Source of the DNA: G965247265 sp965247265
Lineage (GTDB): Bacteria > Pseudomonadota > Gammaproteobacteria > UBA4575
Assembly (NCBI GenBank): GCA_965247265.1
Contig: OZ252002.1
Coordinates: 1,550,001 to 1,614,000, forward strand
Direction of reading: 5' to 3'
Length of the DNA: 64,000 nt
The notes beneath the pieces are model-generated. The model was given only the letters and a program-made list of their open reading frames with translations. It was not told where the DNA came from and searched no databases. This document shows, piece by piece, positions 8,310 through 17,741 of this stretch; position 1 is the first letter of the stretch; each line of letters begins with the position of its first letter. The translations under genes were made by a program, and so were the position numbers.

Positions 8310-9551
8310 GTGAGTCAGCGGCGAGTAGTTGTTACCGGAATGGGTATTGTTTCACCTGTTGGGTCTACAGTTAATAGAGCATGGGACACTATTACAGCTG
8401 GTAAGAGTGGCATTACTAATATTGACTGCTTTGATGCAAGTGCGTTTTCAGTTCAAATTGCTGGCCAAACTCGTGACTTCAATGTAGGTGATTATTTATC
8501 TAAAAAAGATCAGCGCAAAATGGACCCCTTTATCCACTATGGAATTGGAGCAGGTGTGCAAGCGATTCAAGATGCCGGTATTGAGGCAACAGAAGAAAAT
8601 GCTGATCGAATAGGTGTTGCAATTGGTAGTGGAATTGGTGGATTACCAGGTATAGAAAAGAGTAACGAAGCCTACCTGAGTGGTGGACCTAGAAAAATTT
8701 CTCCATTTTTTGTCCCCAGCAACATTATCAATATGGTTTCTGGAAATCTATCTATCATGCACGGTTTTCGCGGGCCTAATATCTCAATTGTTTCAGCCTG
8801 TACGACAGGCACGCACAATATAGGTGATGCAGCGCGCATGATCATGTATGGAGATGCTGACATTATGATAGCAGGTGGGGCAGAGATGGCTACGTGCCCG
8901 TTAGGAATTGGTGGATTTGCGGCTGCTAAAGCATTGTGCGCATCGCATAATGGTGATCCTGAAAAAGCAAGTCGACCCTTCGATTTAAATCGTGATGGAT
9001 TTGTGTTGGGAGATGGTGCTGGTGTGTTGGTGTTAGAAGAATTCGAAATGGCCAAAGCACGAAATGCAAATATTTATTGTGAAGTTGCAGGTTATGGCCA
9101 AAGTAGTGATGCCTATCATATGACGTCACCTGCAGAGGGTGGTCTCGGTGCAGCAAAATGTATGCAGAGTGCATTAGATGATGCGGAAATTAATATTACA
9201 GACGTTGATTATATCAATGCGCATGGTACGTCTACCCCTGCAGGTGATGTAGCAGAAACTGAAGCTGTAAAGCATGCATTTGGAGATCATGCCAAAGTGC
9301 TTTCTGTCAGTTCTACAAAATCTATGACGGGTCATTTGCTTGGTGCTGCAGGTGGCGTTGAAGCAATATTTAGCGTGCTAGCAATTAAAAATAATGTATT
9401 ACCGCCAACCATAAATTATGAAACTCCTGATCCTAAATGTGATCTGGACTATGTGCCTAATCAAGCTCGCGAAGCACAAGTTAATGTTGTGTTATCAAAT
9501 TCGTTTGGATTTGGTGGGACAAATGGTACACTTGCGTTCAAAAATATTTAG
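8310..9551 (+). CDS. fabF: 3-oxoacyl-ACP synthase II FabF
   Basis: 413 residues, GTG start at 8310 giving the family-standard 'SQRRVVVTGMG' N-terminus. Condenses malonyl-ACP with acyl-ACP and extends unsaturated chains. Catalytic triad: C164 in 'VSACTTGTHNIG', histidines in 'NAHGTSTPAGD' and 'STKSMTGHLLGAAG'. 'SNSFGFGGTNGTL' ends the thiolase fold. It follows acpP by 96 bp and precedes pabC, the common gammaproteobacterial order. Confidence 0.97.
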   Translation: MSQRRVVVTGMGIVSPVGSTVNRAWDTITAGKSGITNIDCFDASAFSVQIAGQTRDFNVGDYLSKKDQRKMDPFIHYGIGAGVQAIQDAGIEATEENADRIGVAIGSGIGGLPGIEKSNEAYLSGGPRKISPFFVPSNIINMVSGNLSIMHGFRGPNISIVSACTTGTHNIGDAARMIMYGDADIMIAGGAEMATCPLGIGGFAAAKALCASHNGDPEKASRPFDLNRDGFVLGDGAGVLVLEEFEMAKARNANIYCEVAGYGQSSDAYHMTSPAEGGLGAAKCMQSALDDAEINITDVDYINAHGTSTPAGDVAETEAVKHAFGDHAKVLSVSSTKSMTGHLLGAAGGVEAIFSVLAIKNNVLPPTINYETPDPKCDLDYVPNQAREAQVNVVLSNSFGFGGTNGTLAFKNI

Positions 9552-9616
9552 ACACAACAGACAATTATTCCCAAGCTCCATGGTCTTCATAATAACTATT
9601 ATGCTTTTATATTGGT

Positions 9617-10426
9617 GTGCAAGTTCATTCAATCATCATAAATGGTAATCCGAACGATAGCGTTTCTAGTTTAGATAGAGGGTTGCTCTATGGAGACGGT
9701 GTATTTGAAACCATTGCGTTCAAAAATAACCAACTTCAATTTTGGAATGAACATATAGACCGCTTACAACATGGCTGCAATGTTTTAGCAATTGCAAGTG
9801 TAGATGGGCAACTCCTTAGAGATGAGACTGAGCAATTAATAGATGATGATGAGCAATGTGTGTTCAAAATTATCATTACACGCGGATTAGGACAAAGAGG
9901 ATATAAGCCTACGCAACAGCCTCCAACGCGAATAATTCAAAAATTTGCATATCCCTCGTTTCCTTCAATTTACACAGAGGAGGGCATTGACGTAACACTG
10001 TGTGAATATCAGCTATCGAAGCAGACCAAATTATCAAAAATTAAGCATTTAAATCGTCTTGAACAAGTTTTATCGAGAGCTGAATGGGATGATGAATTTC
10101 AAGAAGGATTAGTGTGTGACGTTAAAAATTGCGTAATTGAAGCGACCTCTAGCAATGTGTTTTTTGAAAATAATCACACTTTGTTTACTCCGAATTTGAA
10201 TGCATGCGGGGTTGAAGGGGTATTACGAAATGCTGTGCTCCAATTTTGCAAAAATAATGATATTAAATTTGAGATCAGAGACATTAAATTAGATGAAATC
10301 GAGAATATAACGAGCATGTTTGTTTGCAATAGCATAATCGGTGTTTGGCCAGTACGTAGTTTTAATAAGCGACCCATGAATAAAACCGCTATAATTACTA
10401 GATTGATGTCTGAATTTAATTTTTAA
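9617..10426 (+). CDS. pabC: Aminodeoxychorismate lyase PabC
   Basis: 269 residues, GTG start. PLP enzyme of fold type IV that releases pyruvate from 4-amino-4-deoxychorismate to give p-aminobenzoate for folate. 'SLDRGLLYGDGVFET' near residue 18 is the family signature, 'KIKHLNRLEQVLSRAEW' contains the PLP lysine region, and 'VIEATSSNVFF' lies near the substrate pocket. Its place between fabF and mltG is the standard one. The start was chosen because 'VHSIIINGNP' matches the first strand of the family; no strong ribosome site is visible. Confidence 0.93.
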   Translation: MQVHSIIINGNPNDSVSSLDRGLLYGDGVFETIAFKNNQLQFWNEHIDRLQHGCNVLAIASVDGQLLRDETEQLIDDDEQCVFKIIITRGLGQRGYKPTQQPPTRIIQKFAYPSFPSIYTEEGIDVTLCEYQLSKQTKLSKIKHLNRLEQVLSRAEWDDEFQEGLVCDVKNCVIEATSSNVFFENNHTLFTPNLNACGVEGVLRNAVLQFCKNNDIKFEIRDIKLDEIENITSMFVCNSIIGVWPVRSFNKRPMNKTAIITRLMSEFNF

Positions 10427-10449
10427 TAAAACTATGGCAAATGTAATCC

Positions 10450-11469
10450 ATGCGTAAATTGAGTGCTTTGCTAATCGCTATCTCTATAACGATCACGTTA
10501 CTATCAGTCTATTATAAGTATTACGCAGATATGCCTTTATCAACTAATAGTGCAAAGATCAATTTTACAATTGAACCTGGTATGAGCTTTAGCGGCGTAA
10601 CTCAGCAGCTTAAGAAGTTTGAGTTAATTAGCAATGAGCTGCCTTGGAATGTATTTGGACGATTGAATGGTGCAACAGATGTATTAAAAGCGGGTGAATA
10701 TTCTATTACACAGAACGTGAGCCCAAGGCAGTTACTTGGCAAGCTTATACAAGGCGATACGATACAATATAGTTTAACTGTTATTGAAGGATGGACGTTT
10801 AATCAGCTTTGGGACGCTATCAAGGGCCATGAAAAAATCACCCAAACTGTGAATACAACTGATGAGTTACTTGAAAAGTTAGACTTTAATAATCGCAACC
10901 CTGAAGGATGGTTTTATCCAGATACCTATAATTTTTCTACCGGGACTACAGATGTCGAATTTTTTCAACGCGCATTTAAGCACATGATAAAGATTTTAGA
11001 TGAGGAATGGCCTAAACGGCAAGTAGACATTCCATTAAAATCACCTACTGAAGCGTTGATACTTGCTTCTATAATTGAGAAAGAAACCAGTGTCGAAGAT
11101 GAGCGCACCGTGGTGGCCGCTGTATTTGTAACTCGCTTGAAACGAGGAATGCGTTTGCAAACTGATCCTACAGTGATTTATGGGCTTGGCGAATCCTATG
11201 ACGGGAACATTAGGCGAAAAAATTTAAAATCAGACACGCCTTACAATACGTATTTGCATAAAGGCTTACCACCCACTCCAATTGCGTTACCTAGCCGTGC
11301 ATCTATTGCTGCAGCATTGGCCCCTGCTGATGTTGATGTTGTTTATTTTGTGTCTAAAGGCGATGGTACCCATTACTTTTCTTCTACGTATGAAGAGCAT
11401 CGAAAAGCCGTAATTAAATATCAGCTGAAGGGGAATGAAAATCTATATAAAGCCGATAATAATCATTAA
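10450..11469 (+). CDS. mltG: Endolytic peptidoglycan transglycosylase MltG
   Basis: 339 residues. Inner-membrane enzyme that cleaves nascent glycan strands and may terminate polymerisation. One N-terminal membrane segment (residues about 4-22), a LysM-like part ('FTIEPGMSFSGVTQQLKKF'), then the YceG catalytic domain with 'EGWFYPDTYNF', the glutamate of 'ILASIIEKETSVEDER', 'LQTDPTVIYGLG' and 'SDTPYNTYLHKGLPPTPI'. 24 bp after pabC and 16 bp before tmk, so co-transcribed. Confidence 0.95.
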   Translation: MRKLSALLIAISITITLLSVYYKYYADMPLSTNSAKINFTIEPGMSFSGVTQQLKKFELISNELPWNVFGRLNGATDVLKAGEYSITQNVSPRQLLGKLIQGDTIQYSLTVIEGWTFNQLWDAIKGHEKITQTVNTTDELLEKLDFNNRNPEGWFYPDTYNFSTGTTDVEFFQRAFKHMIKILDEEWPKRQVDIPLKSPTEALILASIIEKETSVEDERTVVAAVFVTRLKRGMRLQTDPTVIYGLGESYDGNIRRKNLKSDTPYNTYLHKGLPPTPIALPSRASIAAALAPADVDVVYFVSKGDGTHYFSSTYEEHRKAVIKYQLKGNENLYKADNNH

Positions 11470-11484
11470 GTAGATTTAGTTGCT

Positions 11485-12135
11485 ATGAATAACGATACAA
11501 AGGAGATGTTCCAAAGTAAATTTGTCACATTCGAAGGAACTGAGGGCGCTGGCAAAAGCACTCAAATACAGCTTGCAAATAAATATCTCCAATCAAAGAG
11601 CATAAAAACCGTAGTGACACGCGAGCCAGGCGGTACTGTAATTGGTGAACAAATTCGAGAACTATTACTAGATAAAAAAAATTTAAAATTTGATGCCATT
11701 ACTGAATTGTTATTAATGTTTGCTGCACGTGCACAACATTTAGAGGAAGTCATACTCCCTGCACTACGTGAAAATACATGGGTTTTGTGTGATCGGTTTA
11801 CAGATGCCAGTTATGCTTATCAGGGTGGAGGCAGAGGGGTACCTTTTTCACACATTCAAGTTATTGAAAATGCTGTACAAGGAAGCTTCACACCTGACGT
11901 AACTCTATTATTTAATTGTGACTCAAATACCGGAATGAAACGTGTAAAAAATCGAGGCACCAAAGATAGATTTGAAAAAGAACAACAAGAATTTTTTGAA
12001 CGAGTGCAACAAACTTATTTGCAGCTGGCAAAACAACATTTAAATCGAATTGTTGTAATTGATGCCAATAAAACGGTGAAGCAAGTTACTTCAGATGTGC
12101 AAAGTGCATTAAAAGAGCGATTTCCAGAGCTTTAG
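11485..12135 (+). CDS. tmk: Thymidylate kinase
   Basis: 216 residues. Phosphorylates dTMP to dTDP. P-loop 'FEGTEGAGKST' at residues 16-26; 'TREPGGT' binds the substrate; 'VLCDRFTDASYAYQGGGRGV' is the DR(F/Y) motif followed by the helix with 'YQGGGRG'. The LID region 'RVKNRGTKDRFEKE' follows. The N-terminus is about ten residues longer than usual; an internal ATG at 11506 would shorten it, but AGGAG directly abuts that codon so it is less likely to be the start. Followed by holB 18 bp downstream. Confidence 0.95.
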   Translation: MNNDTKEMFQSKFVTFEGTEGAGKSTQIQLANKYLQSKSIKTVVTREPGGTVIGEQIRELLLDKKNLKFDAITELLLMFAARAQHLEEVILPALRENTWVLCDRFTDASYAYQGGGRGVPFSHIQVIENAVQGSFTPDVTLLFNCDSNTGMKRVKNRGTKDRFEKEQQEFFERVQQTYLQLAKQHLNRIVVIDANKTVKQVTSDVQSALKERFPEL

Positions 12136-12152
12136 AATTAAGGGTATGAGAA

Positions 12153-13133
12153 ATGAATTATCCATGGCAACAAGATCAATGGAAACAAGCATTGCAATAT
12201 ATATCTAATAATCGCTTAGCACATGCAATTTTGATCTCTGGATCATCAGGTATAGGAAAACTTAGTTTTTGCTTGTCATATATTCAGCGACTAAATTGCA
12301 CACAACCCACGCAAGACAATCTCGCATGCAATAACTGCAAAAATTGTCGACTATTTCAGGCAAGAACTCACCCTGATATTCGTATGATAAATGTAGATGA
12401 AGAAATAGAGCAAATTAAAGTTGATGACATACGCGAAATCAATCAATTCATAATGCTTAGTCGCCAGCTAGCTTCATTTAAAATTATATGTATTAATCAG
12501 GCAGAACTGATGAATATTAATGCCGCAAATGCAATATTAAAAACATTGGAAGAACCGCCACCTAACTCGCTAATATTTTTAATTAGTAATCGTTCAAGCA
12601 GTTTACTAGCAACGATAAAAAGCCGCTGTCAGTTATGGAAATTTGGCATGCCAAATAAGCAACTAGCCTTGAGCTGGTTGCGACAGCACGACAATAACCA
12701 AGAGTGGGGCACATTATTATCAGTATCGGGTGGTCGTCCACTCTATGCGTTAGAACTACATGAAACAGGACTGGGAGAGGTGCGTACATCATATTATAAA
12801 GATATTTATAAACTCATACAGCAACAGGAGAGGGTTACAAAACTATCATCAAAACTTCAAAATCATGCTTTGGAAGACCTCGTTGATTGGCAGCAATCCT
12901 GGTGTTTTGATCTGGTTCGCTGTCATTTTAATAATGCACCAGTGACGCTCGAAAACCCCGACTTTCGTCGGAGCTTGCATAGTTTAGTAGGCCGAGTAGA
13001 CTTACAGTTGTTATTTCGCTATTTGGGTAAACTCATTGAATTTCGGCGGTTTTCTAGTGCGCCATTGAATAAACGCCTATTCATAGAAGATATGCTTGTT
13101 CGATGCCAGGAAATTATAGAAAAACCGATTTAA
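12153..13133 (+). CDS. holB: DNA polymerase III delta-prime subunit HolB
   Basis: 326 residues. Clamp-loader subunit of the replicative polymerase. 'RLAHAILISGSSGIGKLSF' carries the P-loop, the zinc-binding cysteines are C49, C59, C62 and C65, and 'NAANAILKTLEEPPPNSLIF' followed by 'TIKSRCQLW' (SRC arginine finger) are diagnostic. Order tmk-holB-pilZ is the one seen in Pseudomonas and relatives. ATG at 12153 gives the family start MNYPW. Confidence 0.95.
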   Translation: MNYPWQQDQWKQALQYISNNRLAHAILISGSSGIGKLSFCLSYIQRLNCTQPTQDNLACNNCKNCRLFQARTHPDIRMINVDEEIEQIKVDDIREINQFIMLSRQLASFKIICINQAELMNINAANAILKTLEEPPPNSLIFLISNRSSSLLATIKSRCQLWKFGMPNKQLALSWLRQHDNNQEWGTLLSVSGGRPLYALELHETGLGEVRTSYYKDIYKLIQQQERVTKLSSKLQNHALEDLVDWQQSWCFDLVRCHFNNAPVTLENPDFRRSLHSLVGRVDLQLLFRYLGKLIEFRRFSSAPLNKRLFIEDMLVRCQEIIEKPI

Positions 13134-13145
13134 GTAGTAGCAATC

Positions 13146-13490
13146 ATGGCTGAAGGCAGTAGAGGGATATTATCACTTGCCATTAAGGATAAGGGCTCCT
13201 TGTACGCTGCTTATATTCCTTTTGTTCAAAATGGTGGGTTGTTCATACCCACAATAAAACCATACCAGCTTGGAGATGAAGTTTTCATGCTTTTGTCTTT
13301 GATGGATGAAACGGAACGCTTACCTGTTGCTGGAAATGTTGTGTGGATTACGCCAGCTAATACCCAAGGTAATCGTACCGCAGGAATTGGTGTTCAATTT
13401 AGTAAGCAAGATAATGGGCAAACGCGTAACAAAATTGAAACATTGTTAGCAGGGGCGCTTCAAGCCGATCGACCAACTCACACTATGTAA
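13146..13490 (+). CDS. pilZ: PilZ-domain protein (type IV pilus PilZ type)
   Basis: 114 residues, 12 bp downstream of holB. The PilZ class found after holB lacks the c-di-GMP-binding arginines; here too no RxxxR is seen, while 'GGLFIPTIKPYQLGDEVFML' and 'PVAGNVVWITPANTQGNRTA' followed by 'GIGVQF' match the PilZ beta-barrel. In Pseudomonas this protein binds PilB/FimX and is needed for pilus assembly. No pilus genes are in the window, so the role is inferred from family and position. Confidence 0.88.
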   Translation: MAEGSRGILSLAIKDKGSLYAAYIPFVQNGGLFIPTIKPYQLGDEVFMLLSLMDETERLPVAGNVVWITPANTQGNRTAGIGVQFSKQDNGQTRNKIETLLAGALQADRPTHTM

Positions 13491-13572
13491 TATGTGCATG
13501 ATTGCACATTCAGTTGAATTGTATTCTTATAGAGGTGTCTATTGATATATTGATATCATAATGTAAGTACAA

Positions 13573-16428
13573 ATGGACAAAGAAAAACTGTTATCAATAA
13601 ATGGCGAGAAACTAAGTAGTGGCAGTGTGGCATATGTCGAAGCGCTCTACGAAGAATATTTAACAGAACCAAATTCGGTTTCTGAATATTGGCAACTCAT
13701 TTTTAGTAAAATTGAGCCAAGTAACCAAACAATAAAATCCGATACAAAAACTCATACGAGTGTAAGAGCAGCATTACGAAATTCCTCCCGAGTTTCGCAA
13801 GAACGTTTTTCGCATTACTCAAATAACGAAGCAAATCGAAAGCAAGTAGGTGTCATTCGTTTAATTAGCGCATATCGATACTTAGGTCATAGGCAGGCTG
13901 ATATTGATCCTTTGGGTACGACACAACGTGCTGACATACCGGAATTGAGCCCGGAATACCATGGCTTAAGCCATAAAGATATGGACACCGTCTTTGAAAC
14001 AGGCGTAATAGGCGGAATTAAAAAAGCCCCGTTAAGAGAAATTCTTAATATGCTTGCTGTTACATATTGCGGAACGATTGGGTCTGAGTTTAAGCACATT
14101 ACTTCTCCAGAGCAAAAAGAGTGGATACAAAAGCGATTAGAGCAGTTTTATATATCACCTGGATTGGCAGAAAAACGCAGAAGAAAAATATTAGAAATTA
14201 TTATTGCTGCAAAATCACTAGAAGTATATTTACATAAAAAATATGTAGGGCAAAAACGATTTTCATTAGAAGGCGGCCTAACGTTAATTCCAATTATTGA
14301 GGAAATTATTCAACGATGTGGATATCACCATGTCAAAGAAGTCATTATGGGTATGGCGCATCGTGGCCGATTAAATGTCTTAGTTAATATTTTAGGTAAA
14401 AGCCCTGAAGAACTATTTCATGAGTTCGAAGATTCGCTGGATCCAACAAATGGATCTGGAGATGTAAAATACCATAAGGGATTTTCATCCAACCTAAAAA
14501 CTGAATATCATCCGGTTCATACCGTGCTTGCATTTAATCCCTCGCATCTTGAAGCGATTAATCCCGTGGTTGAGGGTTCTGTTAGAGCCCGACAAGAACG
14601 TAGAGGTGACACTGAGCGTAAAGAAGTCATTCCCATCCTTGTCCATGGTGACGCAGCGTTTGCGGGCCAAGGTGTAGTCATGGAAACGTTGAATCTATCA
14701 AAAACAAGAGGTTATACCACGGGTGGAACTATCCACGTAATTGTGAATAATCAAATTGGCTTTACGACAAGTGATCCCCTCGATTCACGGTCAACACTTT
14801 ACTGCACAGATGTAGCAAAAACGGTACAAGCACCTATTTTTCACGTAAATGGCGATGATCCGGATGCTGCAGTATTTGTTACTCAGTTAGCTGTCGATTT
14901 TCGAATGAAGTTTAATCGAGATGTAGTACTCGATATGATTTGTTATCGACAGCATGGGCACAATGAAGCTGATGAACCTTTTGTCACACAACCATTAATG
15001 TATCAAAGCATACGTAACAAAAAAGGCGTACAAAAAATATATACAGAGCGATTAATAAATAAAAATATTATTACGCCGTCAAGAGCTAAGGCATTAGAAA
15101 CAAAATTTTTGAATAAGTTGCAAAGAGGTGAGCAAGTTTGTGGACCCATTGCCCATAAATTTGATAGAAAATTCGTTATAAATTACAATCCGTATATTGG
15201 TACACACTGGCGTGATAAAGCCATAACCTGCATCAGTGCTGGACGTATTAAAAAACTTACCAAAAGTATCACGACAGTACCAGATCAGTTTACATTACAC
15301 CGCACGGTTGAAAAAATAATTGCTGCGCGCAAAAAAATGGGGGCAGGTGAATTATCTGCGGATTGGGGATTTGGCGAAACACTTGCATATGCTTCACTAT
15401 TGGAAGATGGATACGAGATTCGATTATCCGGTCAAGATAGTTTAAGAGGCACTTTCTTTCATCGACATGCTGCTTTCCATGATCAATTAACCGGTGAAAA
15501 GTACATTCCACTGCAAAATATTTTAGACAATCAACCTAAATTTTTGCCTATCAATTCATTGCTTTCAGAAGAAGCTGTATTAGGTTACGAAGTAGGCTAT
15601 AGCACTGCAGAACCTGACACATTGACAATTTGGGAAGCACAGTTTGGTGATTATGCAAATAACGCTCAAGTTTATATTGATCAGTTTCTGAGTTCTTCTG
15701 AAGCAAAGTGGCAGCGATTTTGTGGATTAGTGATGTTGTTGCCGCATGGGTATGATGGACAGGGCCCAGAACATTCGTCTGCCAGACTTGAACGTTATCT
15801 ACAATTGTGTGCAGAAGATAACATGCAAGTATGTATGCCAAGCTCTCCTTCTCAGATTTTTCATTTGTTACGTCGACAAATGCTACGCCCATACCGTAAA
15901 CCATTAATTGTCATGACCCCTAAAAATATTCTACGAGATCCAATTGCATCGTCCGATCTTGAAGAATTTACAAGTAACGAATTTAAATATGTTATTGATG
16001 AGCTAGATGATTTAAATCCTGCTGAAGTTAAAAAAATAATACTTTGCTCAGGTAAGCTATATTACGATTTATTAAAGTTACGACGTGAGCATGAAATTAC
16101 CAGTGCGGCAATAGTAAGAATTGAACAGCTTTATCCATTTCCAAGTGATGAGGTTAAACAACTTTTTAATAAATATTCTGGAGCACGAGAAATTGTATGG
16201 ACGCAAGAAGAACCACGCAATCAGGGTGCGTGGAACTACATGCACTCAAGACGTAATCTCAAATCTTGCATGAGAAGCGATCATGAATTGCGATATGCAG
16301 GCAGAGCTTATTCTGCATCACCTGCTGCCGGTTCATTACATATTCACCGTGAACAACAACAAGCATTACTTGAAGATGCGCTAGGGCTCAGAGAGCAGCA
16401 AGCAAGGGCCCCGTTAAGAGCTGTATAA
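13573..16428 (+). CDS. sucA: 2-oxoglutarate dehydrogenase E1 component
   Basis: 951 residues. Thiamine-diphosphate-dependent decarboxylation of 2-oxoglutarate in the TCA cycle. N-terminal E2-binding helix 'SVAYVEALYEEYLTEPNSVS', 'RFSLEGGLTLIPIIEE', 'GMAHRGRLNVLVNI', ThDP region 'VHGDAAFAGQGVVMETLNLS', 'VNGDDPDAAVFV' and 'CYRQHGHNEADEPFVTQP', then the transketolase C-terminal domain with 'FGDYANNAQVYIDQF' and 'LPHGYDGQGPEHSSARLERY'. First gene of the sucA-sucB-lpdA operon; sdh genes and sucCD are not adjacent. Confidence 0.97.
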   Translation: MDKEKLLSINGEKLSSGSVAYVEALYEEYLTEPNSVSEYWQLIFSKIEPSNQTIKSDTKTHTSVRAALRNSSRVSQERFSHYSNNEANRKQVGVIRLISAYRYLGHRQADIDPLGTTQRADIPELSPEYHGLSHKDMDTVFETGVIGGIKKAPLREILNMLAVTYCGTIGSEFKHITSPEQKEWIQKRLEQFYISPGLAEKRRRKILEIIIAAKSLEVYLHKKYVGQKRFSLEGGLTLIPIIEEIIQRCGYHHVKEVIMGMAHRGRLNVLVNILGKSPEELFHEFEDSLDPTNGSGDVKYHKGFSSNLKTEYHPVHTVLAFNPSHLEAINPVVEGSVRARQERRGDTERKEVIPILVHGDAAFAGQGVVMETLNLSKTRGYTTGGTIHVIVNNQIGFTTSDPLDSRSTLYCTDVAKTVQAPIFHVNGDDPDAAVFVTQLAVDFRMKFNRDVVLDMICYRQHGHNEADEPFVTQPLMYQSIRNKKGVQKIYTERLINKNIITPSRAKALETKFLNKLQRGEQVCGPIAHKFDRKFVINYNPYIGTHWRDKAITCISAGRIKKLTKSITTVPDQFTLHRTVEKIIAARKKMGAGELSADWGFGETLAYASLLEDGYEIRLSGQDSLRGTFFHRHAAFHDQLTGEKYIPLQNILDNQPKFLPINSLLSEEAVLGYEVGYSTAEPDTLTIWEAQFGDYANNAQVYIDQFLSSSEAKWQRFCGLVMLLPHGYDGQGPEHSSARLERYLQLCAEDNMQVCMPSSPSQIFHLLRRQMLRPYRKPLIVMTPKNILRDPIASSDLEEFTSNEFKYVIDELDDLNPAEVKKIILCSGKLYYDLLKLRREHEITSAAIVRIEQLYPFPSDEVKQLFNKYSGAREIVWTQEEPRNQGAWNYMHSRRNLKSCMRSDHELRYAGRAYSASPAAGSLHIHREQQQALLEDALGLREQQARAPLRAV

Positions 16429-16454
16429 AAACTAAAGATTATCAAAGGTTAATA

Positions 16455-17726
16455 ATGAAGGTAGATGTAACGGTTCCAGAATTGGCAGAATCCATAACAG
16501 AAGCAGTGATGGGTGATTGGCTAAAGCAGCCAGGTGATGCTGTTCAAGAGGGTGAGCAAATTGTTGATATCGAGACGGATAAGGTTATTTTAGAAATTAC
16601 AGCACCACAAAGTGGCAAGTTAGCTTCAATTAGTAAACAAAAAAATGAAAGCGTAACGAGTAACGAAGTAATTGCCGTTATTGATACAAAGAAACAAAAG
16701 AAGCCACCTAAGGTGGATGAGAATATTTCTACAGGCTCATTTAAAGAAAGTAATATAGACCAATTTAATGTGGATGCACCAGAAATCGACCACCAAGAGT
16801 TACATGGTACACACTCAAAATCTAGCCCAGCAGTTAGAAAGTTAGCTGTAGAAAATAATATAGATATTAAAAGTATTCGTGGTAGCGGCAAAGATGGACG
16901 TATAACAAAGCAAGACATTCAAACGTACATTGATGATACAGAGCCATCTTCAATTAGTGAAATTGATTCCGCAACAGAAATAATGATGGCCCCTCTAATT
17001 CCAGAAAGTGAAATTATTCTGGATGACAGAGAAGATCAGCGCGTCCCAATGACCAGCCTACGTAAAAGTATTGCAAAGCGTTTAGTAACTTCTCAACAAG
17101 AAAGTGCAGTGTTGACTACATTTAATGAAGTCAATATGCAGAACATTATGGATTTGCGTACACGCTACAAAGAGAGCTTTGAAGAGGCACACAGTGTTAA
17201 GTTGGGATTTATGTCTTTTTTCATAAAGGCCGCCGTTGAAGCATTAAAAGAATTCCCAGTAATAAATGCATCAGTAGAGCTTGAAGATATTGTCTACCAT
17301 AATTATTTTGATATCGGAATTGCAGTTAGCACTCAAAAAGGCTTAATTGTGCCAGTTATCAGAAATGCAGATGGTCTTTCTTTCGCTGGTATAGAAAGTA
17401 TCATCAACGACTTCGGTACACGCGCACAAGAAAATAAAATTACAATTGAAGAGTTAACAGGTGGAACGTTTACGATAACAAATGGCGGTGTGTTTGGCTC
17501 TATGATGTCAACGCCAATAATTAATCCACCGCAAAGTGCAATATTAGGTATGCACTCTATTCAGGCAAGACCCATCGCACAAAATGGTGTGGTTGTGATT
17601 GCACCCATGATGTATTTGGCGCTGAGCTATGATCATCGTATTATTGATGGTAAAGAAGCAGTTCAATTCCTGGTGCAGGTTAAAAATATTATTGAAGATC
17701 CTAATCGATTGTTGCTCCAAGTTTAA
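16455..17726 (+). CDS. sucB: Dihydrolipoyl succinyltransferase (2-oxoglutarate dehydrogenase E2)
   Basis: 423 residues. One lipoyl domain with the modified lysine in 'DIETDKVILEITAP' (about residue 43), a flexible acidic linker, a peripheral-subunit-binding domain 'SPAVRKLAVENNIDIKSIRG' near residues 123-145, a second linker, and the catalytic domain with 'LRKSIAKRLVTSQQ' and the active site 'LSYDHRIIDGKEAVQF'. 26 bp after sucA and 15 bp before lpdA. Confidence 0.96.
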   Translation: MKVDVTVPELAESITEAVMGDWLKQPGDAVQEGEQIVDIETDKVILEITAPQSGKLASISKQKNESVTSNEVIAVIDTKKQKKPPKVDENISTGSFKESNIDQFNVDAPEIDHQELHGTHSKSSPAVRKLAVENNIDIKSIRGSGKDGRITKQDIQTYIDDTEPSSISEIDSATEIMMAPLIPESEIILDDREDQRVPMTSLRKSIAKRLVTSQQESAVLTTFNEVNMQNIMDLRTRYKESFEEAHSVKLGFMSFFIKAAVEALKEFPVINASVELEDIVYHNYFDIGIAVSTQKGLIVPVIRNADGLSFAGIESIINDFGTRAQENKITIEELTGGTFTITNGGVFGSMMSTPIINPPQSAILGMHSIQARPIAQNGVVVIAPMMYLALSYDHRIIDGKEAVQFLVQVKNIIEDPNRLLLQV

Positions 17727-17741
17727 AATAAGAAGATTTCA

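Noticed and set aside
8672..9174. Long minus-strand frames inside fabF
   Set aside because: Antisense to a conserved gene; composition follows the codon positions of fabF.
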